The notes under the pieces were generated by a model. That model searched no databases, was not told where the DNA came from, and saw only the letters and a program-made list of their open reading frames with translations. Below, in pieces: positions 1 through 8,762 of a stretch of DNA of 12,317 nt (within the stretch, counting starts at the first letter, position 1; every line of letters starts with the position of its first letter). Source of the stretch: an uncultured Allosphingosinicella sp. (lineage in GTDB: Bacteria; Pseudomonadota; Alphaproteobacteria; Sphingomonadales; Sphingomonadaceae). The position numbers and the translations under genes were made by a program. The stretch covers positions 1 through 12,317 of the forward strand of contig CAKTCN010000054.1 in the NCBI GenBank assembly GCA_934539295.1, given 5' to 3'.

Positions 1-2796
1 GGCAAGTTCCCCGACACCAACCTCGCCGAATCGCTGCAGCGCATCACCGGCGTGTCGATCGACCGCTCGAACGGCGAGGGTTCGACGGTTACCGTGCGCG
101 GCTTCGGCCCCGAATATAACCTCGTCACGCTGAACGGCCGCCAGATGCCGACTTCGTCGCTCGGCGACGGGGCTAGCGCGCCTGCCACCCGTTCGTTCGA
201 CTTCGCGAACCTCGCTTCTGAAGGCATTGCGGGTGTGGAGGTCTACAAGACCGGTCGCGCGTCGGTGCCGTCGGGCGGCATCGGCTCGTCGATCAACATC
301 AAGACACCGCGCCCGCTCGACCGGCCCGGCATGCGCGGCAGCGTCGCCGCCAAGGGCGTCTATGACGCATCGCGCAACTTCGGCGATCCGATCACACCGG
401 AAGTCTCGGGCATCTTCTCGGATACGTTCGGCGAGGATCGCTTCGGCGTCCTGATCTCGGGCTCGTACCAGCGCCGCAAGGCGAGCGTGAACACGGCCAG
501 CGTCGGTTTCCGCGACGGCTATCTCGGCGATCCGGCTGCTAACGCCGCGATGAATAACAGCTGGGGTGAGTTGAACCCGGCCGGCACCAATGTCACCAAT
601 CGCCCGACCGGCACCGACGTCTACGAGGTGCCGCAGAGCGCATCCTACGAACTAGTCGACATCGATCGTGAGCGCGTGAACGGTCAGCTCGTCCTCCAGG
701 CCCGAGTGAGCGACGCGCTGACCGCCACGGCAGACTTCACCTACTCGCGCAATCGGGTCGAGGCGCGCAGCAGCAGCACGGGCATCTGGTTCACGTTCGG
801 CGACATGTCGAGTGCCTGGACCGACGGCCCCAATGCCGCGCCGCTCTTCTATGCCGAGAATTTCGCCCCGGGCACGCTGGTCAATCCGACCACCTCCACC
901 GGCAAGGACATCTCGCACAGCGGCGCCCTCAGCGCGAACCAGACGGAGAACATGTCGTTCGGCGGCAACCTGACCTGGGACGCCCTGGACAACGTTACCT
1001 TCACCGTCGATGCGCATCATTCGACCGCAGAATCGACCCCGACCAACAAATACGGCACCAGCACGTCGGTCGGCACGTCCATCTTCGGCGCCACCAATCA
1101 CCGGATCGATTTCGAGAACGATCTGCCGATCATCTCCTACGACATGTCGCCGGGGATCGACCCGCGCAACGCGGCGCTCGTGACGCCAACCGGCAACTCG
1201 TTCCGCAACGCCTATTTCAGGGACGAGATCAACCAGATCCAGGTGCACAGCCGGTACGAGCATGACGGCGGCTTCCTCGACAGCATCGACCTCGGCGTCT
1301 CCTATGTCGAGAACAAGGTCCGGTCGGCCTATGGCTTCATCCAGAACGAGACCTGGGGCGGTGTCGGTCCTGCCTCGGACATTCCGGACGACATCTTTGA
1401 ATATGTGACCCTTCCCGACAAGTTCGACGGGGTGGATGGCGCCGGATCGGCGAACATGATCCCCGGCCTGTTCCGGTTCAATTTCGAGCAGATGGCTGAC
1501 CTGCTGGAGCAGAACTACCAGATCTGCAGCAATTCCGGCGCAGGCGAGCTCGCGGAGGCGGGCACGTGCCTTGCACGCTACGACACCGATCGTCGCATCA
1601 CCGAAAAGACGGCGTCGCCCTATATCCAGTTCAACACCCGCTTCGATGCGTTCGGACGCAATGCGCACATCATCGCCGGCATCCGCTACGATCGGACCAG
1701 CGTCAATTCGTCGGCGCTTGTGCCCATTCCGGTGGGTACGCGCTGGACGGGCGCCAACGAATTCGCGCTCATTCTGGGTGACCGCGACTTCACCCGGTTC
1801 ACGGGCCGCTACGACAATTGGCTGCCGTCGATCGACTTCGACATCGAGCCGATCGACAATGTGAAGCTGCGCGCATCGTATAGCCACACCATCACGCGTG
1901 CTGATTATGCCAGCCTGCAGGGTGGCCTTGGACTTGCTACCAATCCGAGTATCAACAATGGTTCGGGCACCCAGGGCAACCCTAACCTGCTGCCTTTCAA
2001 ATCGAAGAACATCGATCTGTCCGCGGAATGGTATTACGCGCCGGAAAGCTACATTTCGGTTGGCTATTTCAACAAGGACGTGTCCAACTTCATCAGCAAT
2101 ACGCAGATCAATACGACGGCCTTCGACCTGCGCAATCCGGGCGCGGGGCCGCGCTACCAGGCGGCCGTTGCTGCGCTGGGTACGTCCGACGCGGTGCGTA
2201 TCCGCGACTATATCCTCCGCAATTATCCGACGTCATCGACGGTGACGGGCACGACTCCGGATGGATATCTGACCGGCGACATTTTCGGCCTGCCCGAGGA
2301 TCCGTTGTACAACTTCCAGATCTCGCTTCCCTTCAACAACGACCAGACCGCCAATCTGAACGGCTGGGAGTTCGCGGTTCAGCATGCCTTCTGGGACACG
2401 GGCTTCGGCACGATCCTGAACTACACGATCGTCAACGGCGACGCGACGTTCGACAATGAGCTCAGCCCGTATGAAGGCCAGTTCGCGCTGACCGGGCTCA
2501 GCGACAGCGCCAACGCCGTGATCTATTACGACAAGGGCGGCCTCCAGGCACGTGTCGCCTATAACTGGCGTGCCGAATTCTACGCCGGGGGCGCGTTCGA
2601 TCCGACCTATGTGGAATCCTACGGGCAGTTCGATGCAAGCGCGAGCTACGAGCTCAGGGAGGGCCTGACCGTGTTCGCCGAAGGCATCAACATCACCGGC
2701 GAAGGCCGCCGCGGTCATCGTCGCACGGCGAATTTCGCCACCTTCGCGCAGCCGGGCTTCGCCCGCTATGCGGCAGGCGTTCGCTTCAGCTTCTGA
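1..2796 (+). CDS. TonB-dependent outer-membrane receptor (5' truncated)
   Basis: The reading frame is open from base 1 to the TGA at 2794-2796, giving 931 residues with the N-terminus outside the window; the GTG at 52 is internal, because the preceding codons read GKFPDTNLAESLQRITG, a conserved part of the plug. Plug motifs follow: VTVRGFGPEYNLVTLNGRQ (about residues 27-45), then GIAGVEVYKTG and GGIGSSINIKTPRPLD (to about 110). The rest is a beta-barrel with many aromatic strand segments, and it ends RYAAGVRFSF, the C-terminal-Phe signature recognised by the BAM complex. This is the Xanthomonas/Caulobacter subgroup of receptors, which typically import oligosaccharides across the outer membrane using TonB/ExbBD energy. 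C509 and C523 may form a loop disulfide. The signal peptide and TonB box lie upstream and are not seen. A terminator follows, then the halogenase/SapC/LacI operon, suggesting carbohydrate import; the substrate cannot be read from the sequence. Confidence 0.95.
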   Translation, partial: GKFPDTNLAESLQRITGVSIDRSNGEGSTVTVRGFGPEYNLVTLNGRQMPTSSLGDGASAPATRSFDFANLASEGIAGVEVYKTGRASVPSGGIGSSINIKTPRPLDRPGMRGSVAAKGVYDASRNFGDPITPEVSGIFSDTFGEDRFGVLISGSYQRRKASVNTASVGFRDGYLGDPAANAAMNNSWGELNPAGTNVTNRPTGTDVYEVPQSASYELVDIDRERVNGQLVLQARVSDALTATADFTYSRNRVEARSSSTGIWFTFGDMSSAWTDGPNAAPLFYAENFAPGTLVNPTTSTGKDISHSGALSANQTENMSFGGNLTWDALDNVTFTVDAHHSTAESTPTNKYGTSTSVGTSIFGATNHRIDFENDLPIISYDMSPGIDPRNAALVTPTGNSFRNAYFRDEINQIQVHSRYEHDGGFLDSIDLGVSYVENKVRSAYGFIQNETWGGVGPASDIPDDIFEYVTLPDKFDGVDGAGSANMIPGLFRFNFEQMADLLEQNYQICSNSGAGELAEAGTCLARYDTDRRITEKTASPYIQFNTRFDAFGRNAHIIAGIRYDRTSVNSSALVPIPVGTRWTGANEFALILGDRDFTRFTGRYDNWLPSIDFDIEPIDNVKLRASYSHTITRADYASLQGGLGLATNPSINNGSGTQGNPNLLPFKSKNIDLSAEWYYAPESYISVGYFNKDVSNFISNTQINTTAFDLRNPGAGPRYQAAVAALGTSDAVRIRDYILRNYPTSSTVTGTTPDGYLTGDIFGLPEDPLYNFQISLPFNNDQTANLNGWEFAVQHAFWDTGFGTILNYTIVNGDATFDNELSPYEGQFALTGLSDSANAVIYYDKGGLQARVAYNWRAEFYAGGAFDPTYVESYGQFDASASYELREGLTVFAEGINITGEGRRGHRRTANFATFAQPGFARYAAGVRFSF

Positions 2797-2826
2797 TCGT
2801 AGGGGCATTGCCCGAAGCGCGACGTG

Positions 2827-2859
2827 AAAGGCCACCCTGCTCCTGCAAGGTGGCTTTTT
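2827..2859 (+). terminator. Intrinsic terminator after the TonB-dependent receptor gene
   Basis: A GCCACC arm (2831-2836) pairs with GGTGGC (2849-2854) and is followed directly by TTTTT (2855-2859). Upstream AAAG can extend the stem with the T-run through A-T pairs and one G-T pair, and an inner TGC/GCA pairing shortens the loop. It starts 30 bp after the receptor stop and ends 34 bp before the halogenase ATG, so it partly separates the receptor from the downstream operon. Confidence 0.85.
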
Positions 2860-2893
2860 GCGTTTCCGGCGGGCAGTCTCTTCCCGAAGCGCC

Positions 2894-4477
2894 ATGGCTT
2901 GGAGCAAGGACGAAGTGGAACGGCCAGTCACGAAGGTCGTGATCGTCGGTGGCGGCACCGCCGGATGGCTCGCTGCCTGCCGGATCGCGGCCGCGGCACG
3001 CCCGGACGCGCCCGCGCCGCTGCGGGTCACATTGGTGGAATCGCCCGATCTGCCGACCATCGGCGTCGGTGAAGGCACCTGGCCGACCATGCGCAGCACG
3101 CTGGAGCGGATCGGCATAGCGGAAGCCGAGTTCCTGACCGCCTGCGATGCCGCTTTCAAGCAGGGGTCGCGCTTCGACGGATGGCGGGACGGAGGCGCGG
3201 GTGACACCTATTACCATCCCTTCGGCCTTCCCGCGGAAGGTGATGCCCACGACCTCGTCGATGCGTGGCGCAGCAGCGGCGAGCCGCGCTTCGCGGAGGC
3301 GGTGAGCCCTCAGCCGCATGTTTGCGCCCGCGACCTCGCACCGCGCCAGCGCGGCATGCCCGATTATGCCGGCGCCTTGAACTATGCCTATCACCTGGAC
3401 GCGGCCAAGCTCGCCCAATTGCTGATGCGGCATGCGACGGAGCGGCTGGGCGTTACCCACATCCGCGACCATGTGACGGGCATCGTGGCTGCGGCGAACG
3501 GCGACGTGGCCGCGGTCCGCACGCGCGACAATGGCGATGTCGCGGGCGACCTGTTCCTCGATTGCAGCGGTCAGGCCTCGCTCCTGATCGGCGGCCATTA
3601 TGGCGTGCCGTTCGTGGATCGCAGCGACGTGCTGTTCAACGATCGCGCACTGGCCGTGCAGGTGCCGGTGGCCCCCGACAGCCCGATCGCGTCCCAGACC
3701 ACCGCCACCGCGCACGCGGCCAGCTGGATCTGGGACATCGGCCTCCCCACGCGGCGCGGCATCGGCTGCGTCTATGCCAGCGCCTTCGCGAGCGACGACG
3801 AGGCGGCCGAGACACTGCGCGCCTATATCGGCCGCACCGCGCCCGATGCGGATGCGGACGCCCTCTCCTTCCGACGCCTCACCTTCCGCTCGGGCCACCG
3901 CGCGCATTTCTGGGAGCGCAATTGCCTGGCCATCGGCCTCTCGGCCGGCTTCCTCGAGCCGCTCGAAGCCTCGGCGATTGTCATGGTGGAATTGTCGATC
4001 GACGCGCTGCTCGAAGGCTTCCCCGCCAATGGAGGTGCCATGGCGCTGCATGCCGAGCGGTTCAACAGCCTGTTCCGCTATCGCTGGGATCGGATCGTCG
4101 AGTTCCTAAAGCTCCATTACGTGCCGAGCCGGCGCGAAGAGCCCTACTGGCGCGCGCATCGCGAGCCCGGCTCGATCCCGGAGCGGCTCAAGCACCTGCT
4201 CGACCTGTGGCGCACGCACCCGCCTACGCCCGCCGACCTCACCAGCGCCCACGAGATCTTCCCGGCCGCCAGCTACCAATATATTCTCTACGGCATGGGC
4301 TGGTCGCCGCCGCCCCCCGCTCTCGTCCGCTTCGGCAATCGCGATGCGATGCTTGCCGCGCTCGGCAAGGTCGAGCAACGTGCCCGCACGCTGGCGGCCA
4401 GCCTGCCGACCAATCGCACCTATCTCGACGCCCTGCGCCGGCAAGCCGGCGTCACCGGAAAGGCCCTGAATGTCTGA
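2894..4477 (+). CDS. Tryptophan halogenase-family flavoprotein, paralog 1 (altered motifs)
   Basis: A 527-residue flavin-dependent halogenase-like protein. The FAD-binding GGGTAGW is at 19-25. The lysine that in PrnA/RebH carries the hypohalous-acid relay is present (K89, in [10 protein letters not shown]), as is the active-site Glu (E358, in EPLEASAI). However, the family's GWxWxIP reads SWIWDIGLP here (277-285), with one residue inserted between I and P, and the Ser after the Glu is Ala359. It may therefore have lost or changed activity; a flavin monooxygenase-like or structural role is possible. The ATG at 2894 has a poor ribosome site. The in-frame GTG at 2915 is preceded by GGAG and AAGGA 4 nt upstream and may be the real start, removing 7 residues. 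It is the first gene of the operon and overlaps the SapC gene by 8 nt. No flavin reductase gene is visible. Genes of this family next to sugar-type TonB receptors are not known to make antibiotics. Confidence 0.88.
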   Translation: MAWSKDEVERPVTKVVIVGGGTAGWLAACRIAAAARPDAPAPLRVTLVESPDLPTIGVGEGTWPTMRSTLERIGIAEAEFLTACDAAFKQGSRFDGWRDGGAGDTYYHPFGLPAEGDAHDLVDAWRSSGEPRFAEAVSPQPHVCARDLAPRQRGMPDYAGALNYAYHLDAAKLAQLLMRHATERLGVTHIRDHVTGIVAAANGDVAAVRTRDNGDVAGDLFLDCSGQASLLIGGHYGVPFVDRSDVLFNDRALAVQVPVAPDSPIASQTTATAHAASWIWDIGLPTRRGIGCVYASAFASDDEAAETLRAYIGRTAPDADADALSFRRLTFRSGHRAHFWERNCLAIGLSAGFLEPLEASAIVMVELSIDALLEGFPANGGAMALHAERFNSLFRYRWDRIVEFLKLHYVPSRREEPYWRAHREPGSIPERLKHLLDLWRTHPPTPADLTSAHEIFPAASYQYILYGMGWSPPPPALVRFGNRDAMLAALGKVEQRARTLAASLPTNRTYLDALRRQAGVTGKALNV

Positions 4478-5180
4478 GCACATGCTCCTCAATGCCGACC
4501 AACATCGTGACCTGCGCGTTCGCTCGACCCGCGGCGCCGAACTGGGCGACGCGGTAATGAGCTGCCTCGTCGTGCCCGACGAGTTCCGCCGCGTGCAGGC
4601 GCACTACCCGATCCTTTTTCGGGTAAGCGCGGATCGCGGGGACATGGTCGCGATGGCCTTGTTCGGCTTCGAATCGGGCGAAAACCTGTTCCTTGCGGAC
4701 GAGCGCTGGGATGCGCGCTACCTGCCACTCGCCATCGACATCCAGCCCTTCCTGATCGGCGGTGCGGCCAGCGCGACCGGCGCCAAGCAGGTGGTGATCG
4801 ATCTCGCCAGCCCGCGCATTGCCGTCGGCGAGGGCATTCGCGTCTTCGACGAGGATGGGCGGCCCACGCCCTATCTGGAGGCGATGACCGAGAAGCTTGG
4901 TGCCCTGGACGTGGGCTACCAGGCGTCGGCCGCATTCTTCGCCGCGCTCGACCAGCACCGCTTGCTTGAGCCTTTCGCCCTCGACGTCGAGCTGGATGAC
5001 GGCTCGACCAACCGGCTGGTCGGGTTTCACGCGATCGACGAGGAACGGCTGCGGGCGCTCGATCCGGCTGCCTTGGGCCAACTCCATGCCGACGGCCACC
5101 TGATGCCGATCTTCATGGCGGTGGCATCGCTCGGCCGTATCGGCGACCTGGTCGCACGCAAGAACCGGATCCATGGCTGA
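4470..5180 (+). CDS. SapC-family protein
   Basis: This 236-residue protein matches the SapC family (named after a Campylobacter S-layer locus gene; biochemical function unknown). Recognisable features are HYPILF (45-50), the [21 protein letters not shown] region (74-94, followed by LIGG) and the C-terminal [20 protein letters not shown] (211-230). No signal peptide or clear membrane helix is seen, so it is probably cytoplasmic. The start at 4470 is well supported: GGAAAGG at 4457-4463 lies 6 nt upstream, and the ATG overlaps the halogenase stop as ATGtcTGA, pointing to translational coupling. The next gene starts the same way (ATGgcTGA, 5173-5180). SapC genes recur beside tryptophan-halogenase and TonB-receptor genes in alpha- and gammaproteobacteria, which supports a shared but unexplained job in surface uptake or envelope modification. 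Confidence 0.87.
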   Translation: MSEHMLLNADQHRDLRVRSTRGAELGDAVMSCLVVPDEFRRVQAHYPILFRVSADRGDMVAMALFGFESGENLFLADERWDARYLPLAIDIQPFLIGGAASATGAKQVVIDLASPRIAVGEGIRVFDEDGRPTPYLEAMTEKLGALDVGYQASAAFFAALDQHRLLEPFALDVELDDGSTNRLVGFHAIDEERLRALDPAALGQLHADGHLMPIFMAVASLGRIGDLVARKNRIHG

Positions 5181-6201
5181 GGCCCATCAGGGACTGGGTA
5201 GCCTGGCGAAGGTTCCCGAAGTGGTGCTGTCGGGCGCGGCGGCGCTGGACGCGCAACTGCGCGCCGCCGACCGGCCGTTCATCGTGCGGGGGCTGGTGTC
5301 GGATTGGCCGCTGGTTCAGGCGGGTCTTCGATCGGGGCGAGAGGTGCGAGCCTATCTGGAGGCGCGGCACCGCGACCGGCCGTTCGTCGTTTCGATCGGC
5401 GAGCCGGATGCCGGTGGACGGCTGTTTTACGACGACGCGATGGGCATGAACTTTCGCACCTACAATGCGAAGCTCCCCGACATATTCGCGCAGATCGATC
5501 GGTCGGAGGGACAGGCGGGCGCGCCCACCATCTATTTCGCGTCGATCGACGTGCAGGACTTCTTCGACGGGCTGCACGAGGCGAACCATGTCGATCTCGG
5601 CGACCGGTCGTGCCTCGCCAGCATCTGGATGGGAACGCCGACGCGGATCGCCGCGCATAACGACTTTCCGCACAACCTCGCCTGCGTGGCGGTCGGCCGG
5701 CGCCGCTTCACGCTGTTTCCGCGCGAACAGTTCCGCAACCTCTATCTCGGTCCCGTCGACAACACGCCGGCGGGACGCGCGATCAGCATGGTCGATTTCC
5801 ATGCGCCCGACTTCGCGCGCTTTCCTCGCTTCCGCGAGGCACTGGCACATGCGCAGGTCGCCGACCTGGCACCGGGCGACGCGCTCTACATCCCGTCCAT
5901 GTGGTATCATCATGTCGAGGGGCTCGATCCCTTCAACGTGCTGGTCAATTACTGGTGGCGCGAGACGCCGCGCTGGCTGGGTCAGCCGCAGGACGCATTG
6001 AACCACGCCATCCTCTCGGTGCGTGACCTTCCGGACGACGAGAAGGCGCATTGGCGCGACCTGTTCGACCATTATGTGTTCGAGAACGACGCGCAATCCA
6101 CCGCCCACATTCCGGAAAAGGCGCGCAGCATACTCGCGCCGCTGACCGCCGAGACGGCGGGGCGCATCCGGGCCTTCCTGCTGAGGACCTTGAGCCGATG
6201 A
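5173..6201 (+). CDS. Cupin-like JmjC-type 2-oxoglutarate/Fe(II) oxygenase family protein
   Basis: A 342-residue Cupin_8/JmjC-like protein. The N-terminal RPFIVRGLVSDWPL (34-47) is the usual family opening. The metal-binding HxD is H162-N-D164. The distal His lies in DALYIPSMWYHHVEGL (236-251; H246 or H247), and VNYWW (258-262) follows. Compared from memory with human FIH (HYD, IPMYWWHHIESL, VNFW), the layout is nearly the same, with R177 at the position of the 2-oxoglutarate-binding lysine. An intact facial triad suggests a working Fe(II) hydroxylase, possibly acting on a protein side chain, but the substrate is unknown. The ATG overlaps the SapC stop by 8 nt; there is no strong ribosome site, so translation is probably coupled. 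The 3' end overlaps halogenase 2 as ATGA. The alternative is a non-catalytic cupin. Confidence 0.88.
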   Translation: MAEAHQGLGSLAKVPEVVLSGAAALDAQLRAADRPFIVRGLVSDWPLVQAGLRSGREVRAYLEARHRDRPFVVSIGEPDAGGRLFYDDAMGMNFRTYNAKLPDIFAQIDRSEGQAGAPTIYFASIDVQDFFDGLHEANHVDLGDRSCLASIWMGTPTRIAAHNDFPHNLACVAVGRRRFTLFPREQFRNLYLGPVDNTPAGRAISMVDFHAPDFARFPRFREALAHAQVADLAPGDALYIPSMWYHHVEGLDPFNVLVNYWWRETPRWLGQPQDALNHAILSVRDLPDDEKAHWRDLFDHYVFENDAQSTAHIPEKARSILAPLTAETAGRIRAFLLRTLSR

Positions 6202-7703
6202 ATGCGAGCGATGGACGTTTGCGAAGGATAGTAATCGCGGGTGGCGGCACCGCCGGCTGGATGGCCGCCGCGGCGATCGCGCGGACCATGGGCCGGGCCG
6301 TCGATATCGTCCTGGTGGAATCGGATGCGATCGGCACCGTCGGCGTCGGCGAGTCCACCATCCCGCCGCTGGTCAGCTTCAATCGCCTGCTCGGCATCAA
6401 CGAGGCCGAGTTCATGCGGGCGACGCAGGCCACCTTCAAGCTCGGCATCGCGTTCGATCACTGGAAGGATGTGGGCCACAGCTATTTCCATTCCTTCGGG
6501 CTCACCGGCAAGGACCATTGGTCCGCAAGTTTCCAGCACTTCTGGCTCCATGGCCAGGCCAAGGGGCACAGCCAGCCCTATGACGATTATTGCCTGGAAC
6601 TGATCGCCGCGCGGGAGGGCCGGTTCGCGCACCTGCCCAACGATCAGGCCAATTATGCCTATCAGCTCGACTCCGGCCTCTATGCGCAATTCCTGCGCCG
6701 CATGGCCGAGGCGGACGGGACGAAACGGATCGAGGGCAGGATCGCGCGCGTCGAGCTGGATGCCGCGAGCGGGCACATCGCCGCGCTGCACCTCGATTCC
6801 GGCGCGCGGGTCGAAGGCGACGTCTTCCTCGACTGCACCGGCTTTCGCGCGCTGCTGATCGAAGGTGCGCTCCATGCCGGGTATGACGATTGGACGCATT
6901 ACCTGCCGTGCGATTCCGCGATCGCTATCCAGACGGAGAATGTCGGCCCTGCCATGCCCTACACCCGGGCGATGGCGCATGATGCGGGCTGGCAGTGGCG
7001 GATCCCGCTTCAGCACCGCACCGGCAACGGCATTGTCTATGCCAGCCGCTACCTCGACAAGGATGCGGCGCTAGATCGCCTGCTCGGCAATATCGAGGGC
7101 AGGACGCTGGTCCAGCCCAACTTCCTGCGGTTCGTCACCGGCGCGCGGCGCAAGCAGTGGCACCGCAACTGCATCGCCATCGGCTTGTCGAGCGGCTTCA
7201 TGGAGCCGCTGGAATCGACCAGCATCCACCTGATCCAACGGGCGGTGCTGCGCTTTATCCGCATGATGCCGCTGCGCGAGATCAGCCAGCGCGACATTGC
7301 CGAGTTCAACGACCAGCAGCATCAGGACATGCTGCAGATCCGCGACTTCCTGATCCTCCACTACAAGGCCACCGACCGGCGCGACAGCCCGTTCTGGCGC
7401 CAATGCGCGTCCATGGAGATACCCGACACGCTTGCGCAGAAGATCGAGTTATTCCGCGAAACCGGGCGCGTCTTCCGCCGCAACGAAGAACTGTTTGCGG
7501 AAAATAGCTGGGTGCAGGTGATGATGGGGCAAGGCATCATGCCGCGCGCCTGGCATCCGATCGTCGAGAAGCTGACGGACGACGAGCTTGCCCGCCTGCT
7601 GGCGACCCTGCGCGGCAATGTGGCGGGCGCGGTCGCCGCGATGCCCGAACACCATGCTTATGTCGCGCGCTACTGCGGCGCGACGCCGCCGGGAGCGAAC
7701 TGA
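6198..7703 (+). CDS. Tryptophan halogenase-family flavoprotein, paralog 2 (motifs intact)
   Basis: A 501-residue flavin-dependent tryptophan halogenase-like protein with all the classical signatures: FAD-binding GGGTAGW (15-21), GVGESTIP (49-56), catalytic-type lysine K81 in TFKLGIAFDHW, GWQWRIPL (264-271, the WxWxIP motif), and EPLESTSI (336-343) with Glu339-Ser340. The family oxidises halide via FADH2 from a separate reductase and uses the Lys/Glu pair to halogenate an indole. The start at 6198 overlaps the cupin stop (ATGA) and has GAGGA at 6183-6187. The frame is open further upstream to 6051, but that part is a shadow of the cupin gene. The product is only distantly similar to paralog 1 in the same operon. 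With no NRPS, PKS or tryptophan-pathway gene nearby, a role in a halogenated natural product is unlikely; the natural substrate in TonB-receptor loci is unknown. lacI follows 2 nt later. Confidence 0.93.
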   Translation: MNASDGRLRRIVIAGGGTAGWMAAAAIARTMGRAVDIVLVESDAIGTVGVGESTIPPLVSFNRLLGINEAEFMRATQATFKLGIAFDHWKDVGHSYFHSFGLTGKDHWSASFQHFWLHGQAKGHSQPYDDYCLELIAAREGRFAHLPNDQANYAYQLDSGLYAQFLRRMAEADGTKRIEGRIARVELDAASGHIAALHLDSGARVEGDVFLDCTGFRALLIEGALHAGYDDWTHYLPCDSAIAIQTENVGPAMPYTRAMAHDAGWQWRIPLQHRTGNGIVYASRYLDKDAALDRLLGNIEGRTLVQPNFLRFVTGARRKQWHRNCIAIGLSSGFMEPLESTSIHLIQRAVLRFIRMMPLREISQRDIAEFNDQQHQDMLQIRDFLILHYKATDRRDSPFWRQCASMEIPDTLAQKIELFRETGRVFRRNEELFAENSWVQVMMGQGIMPRAWHPIVEKLTDDELARLLATLRGNVAGAVAAMPEHHAYVARYCGATPPGAN

Positions 7704-7705
7704 GC

Positions 7706-8758
7706 ATGGCAAGGCGGCGTCAGGCGGTTACCATCAAGCATGTGGCGGCGGATGCGGGCGTCTCGCTGCAAACGGTCAGCCGCGTGCTGCACAAGGAGAA
7801 GAATGTTCGGCCCGAGGTGATGGAGCGAGTGCGCGCCTCGATCGACAAGCTCGGCTACGTGCCCTCCATCGCGGCACAGCGCATGGGCGGGTCGCGCTCC
7901 TACCTGATCGTGGCACTGAACGACCGGGAACGCACCATTGCCGATTGGCGCGAGCGGCAGGGTGCCGATTGGGTGGACCAGATGCTGCTCGGCGGCATGC
8001 TGACCTGCCAGCAACATGGCTATCGCATGCTGGTCGAACTCGTCGACACGCATAGCGACCATATCGAGCGCGAGCTTTCGGCCGCGATCGCTTCCGTCCA
8101 GCCGGACGGCGTGATCCTGACCCCGCCCCATTCGCAAAACCCGCTGATCGCGAGCCTGCTGGACGAGCGCAAGATCAGCTTCGCCAGGATCGGATCGTTG
8201 AAGGACGGTCCGGGCTTCAAGTTGACCATGGACGACGAACGTGCGGCGCGGCTGGCAACCGAGCATCTGATCGGCCTCGGCCACCGGCGGATCGGTTTTA
8301 TCGCCGGTCCGGACGAGTATGAACTCAGTGCCTGGCGCGTCGACGGCTGGCGAAGCGCAATGGCCGATGCCGGCCTGGACCCGGGCGGCCTGTTGGCCGT
8401 GGGGGATTTCAGCTACCAGTCCGGGAGGGCCGCAGCGACGAAACTGCTCGACGCTCCCGGTCCTGTGACCGCGATCATCGGCAGCAACGACCAGATGTCC
8501 CTGGCCGCGTTGGAACTGGCACGAGAACGCGGGCTTCAGGTCCCGTCCGACCTTTCGCTGGTCAGTTTCGACGACACGCCCATGGTCCGCTTCACCATCC
8601 CACCGCTGACCGCCGTGAAGCAGCCCATTGCCGAGGTGACGGCGAGGGCGGTGGAACTCATCATCCACGACCAATTGGGTCGCGAGCCTACCCGCGATCC
8701 GGTGATCGTACCAGCCAGTCTGATGTTACGGAATTCTACGGCGCAGACGCCCGCATGA
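7706..8758 (+). CDS. LacI-family transcriptional regulator
   Basis: A full-length 350-residue LacI/GalR-type repressor. The N-terminal helix-turn-helix is VTIKHVAADAGVSLQTVSRV (8-27), followed by the hinge helix LGYVPSIAAQRMGG (49-62), where the usual Asn after Pro is Ser. The periplasmic-binding-protein-like effector domain contains DDERAARLATEHLIGLGHRR (176-195), IGSNDQMSLAALE (258-270) and LVSFDDTP (285-292), so a sugar or sugar-derivative inducer is expected. It lies 2 nt behind halogenase 2 with GGGAG 10 nt upstream of its ATG and no visible promoter of its own, so it is co-transcribed with the genes it probably controls, giving negative feedback. Its operator would be expected upstream of the TonB receptor, outside the window; I see no convincing LacI palindrome here. 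It converges on the GntR gene with 4 nt between the stops. Confidence 0.95.
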   Translation: MARRRQAVTIKHVAADAGVSLQTVSRVLHKEKNVRPEVMERVRASIDKLGYVPSIAAQRMGGSRSYLIVALNDRERTIADWRERQGADWVDQMLLGGMLTCQQHGYRMLVELVDTHSDHIERELSAAIASVQPDGVILTPPHSQNPLIASLLDERKISFARIGSLKDGPGFKLTMDDERAARLATEHLIGLGHRRIGFIAGPDEYELSAWRVDGWRSAMADAGLDPGGLLAVGDFSYQSGRAAATKLLDAPGPVTAIIGSNDQMSLAALELARERGLQVPSDLSLVSFDDTPMVRFTIPPLTAVKQPIAEVTARAVELIIHDQLGREPTRDPVIVPASLMLRNSTAQTPA

Positions 8759-8762
8759 CCGC

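Noticed and set aside
652..1887. Long antisense ORF (411 codons) on the minus strand
   Set aside because: It lies wholly inside the receptor gene, has a low-complexity Arg/Val/Ala/Asp-rich translation with no domain, and is expected from GC-rich third-codon bias on the other strand.
2858..2893. Upstream TTG start for halogenase 1
   Set aside because: The TTG lies inside the T-run of the terminator, so it would be transcribed only in read-through RNA, and the extra residues are not family-like.
2786..4051. Minus-strand ORF (421 codons) opposite halogenase 1
   Set aside because: It crosses the terminator and mirrors the halogenase codons, with no recognisable motif or ribosome site.
6051..6197. 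49-residue N-terminal extension of halogenase 2
   Set aside because: The extension is the cupin gene read in another frame; the ATG at 6198 with ATGA overlap and GAGGA is the natural start.
2894..7703. Halogenated natural-product biosynthetic cluster
   Set aside because: Despite two tryptophan-halogenase-like genes there is no NRPS, PKS, tryptophan oxidase or resistance gene; the context is receptor uptake with a LacI regulator.
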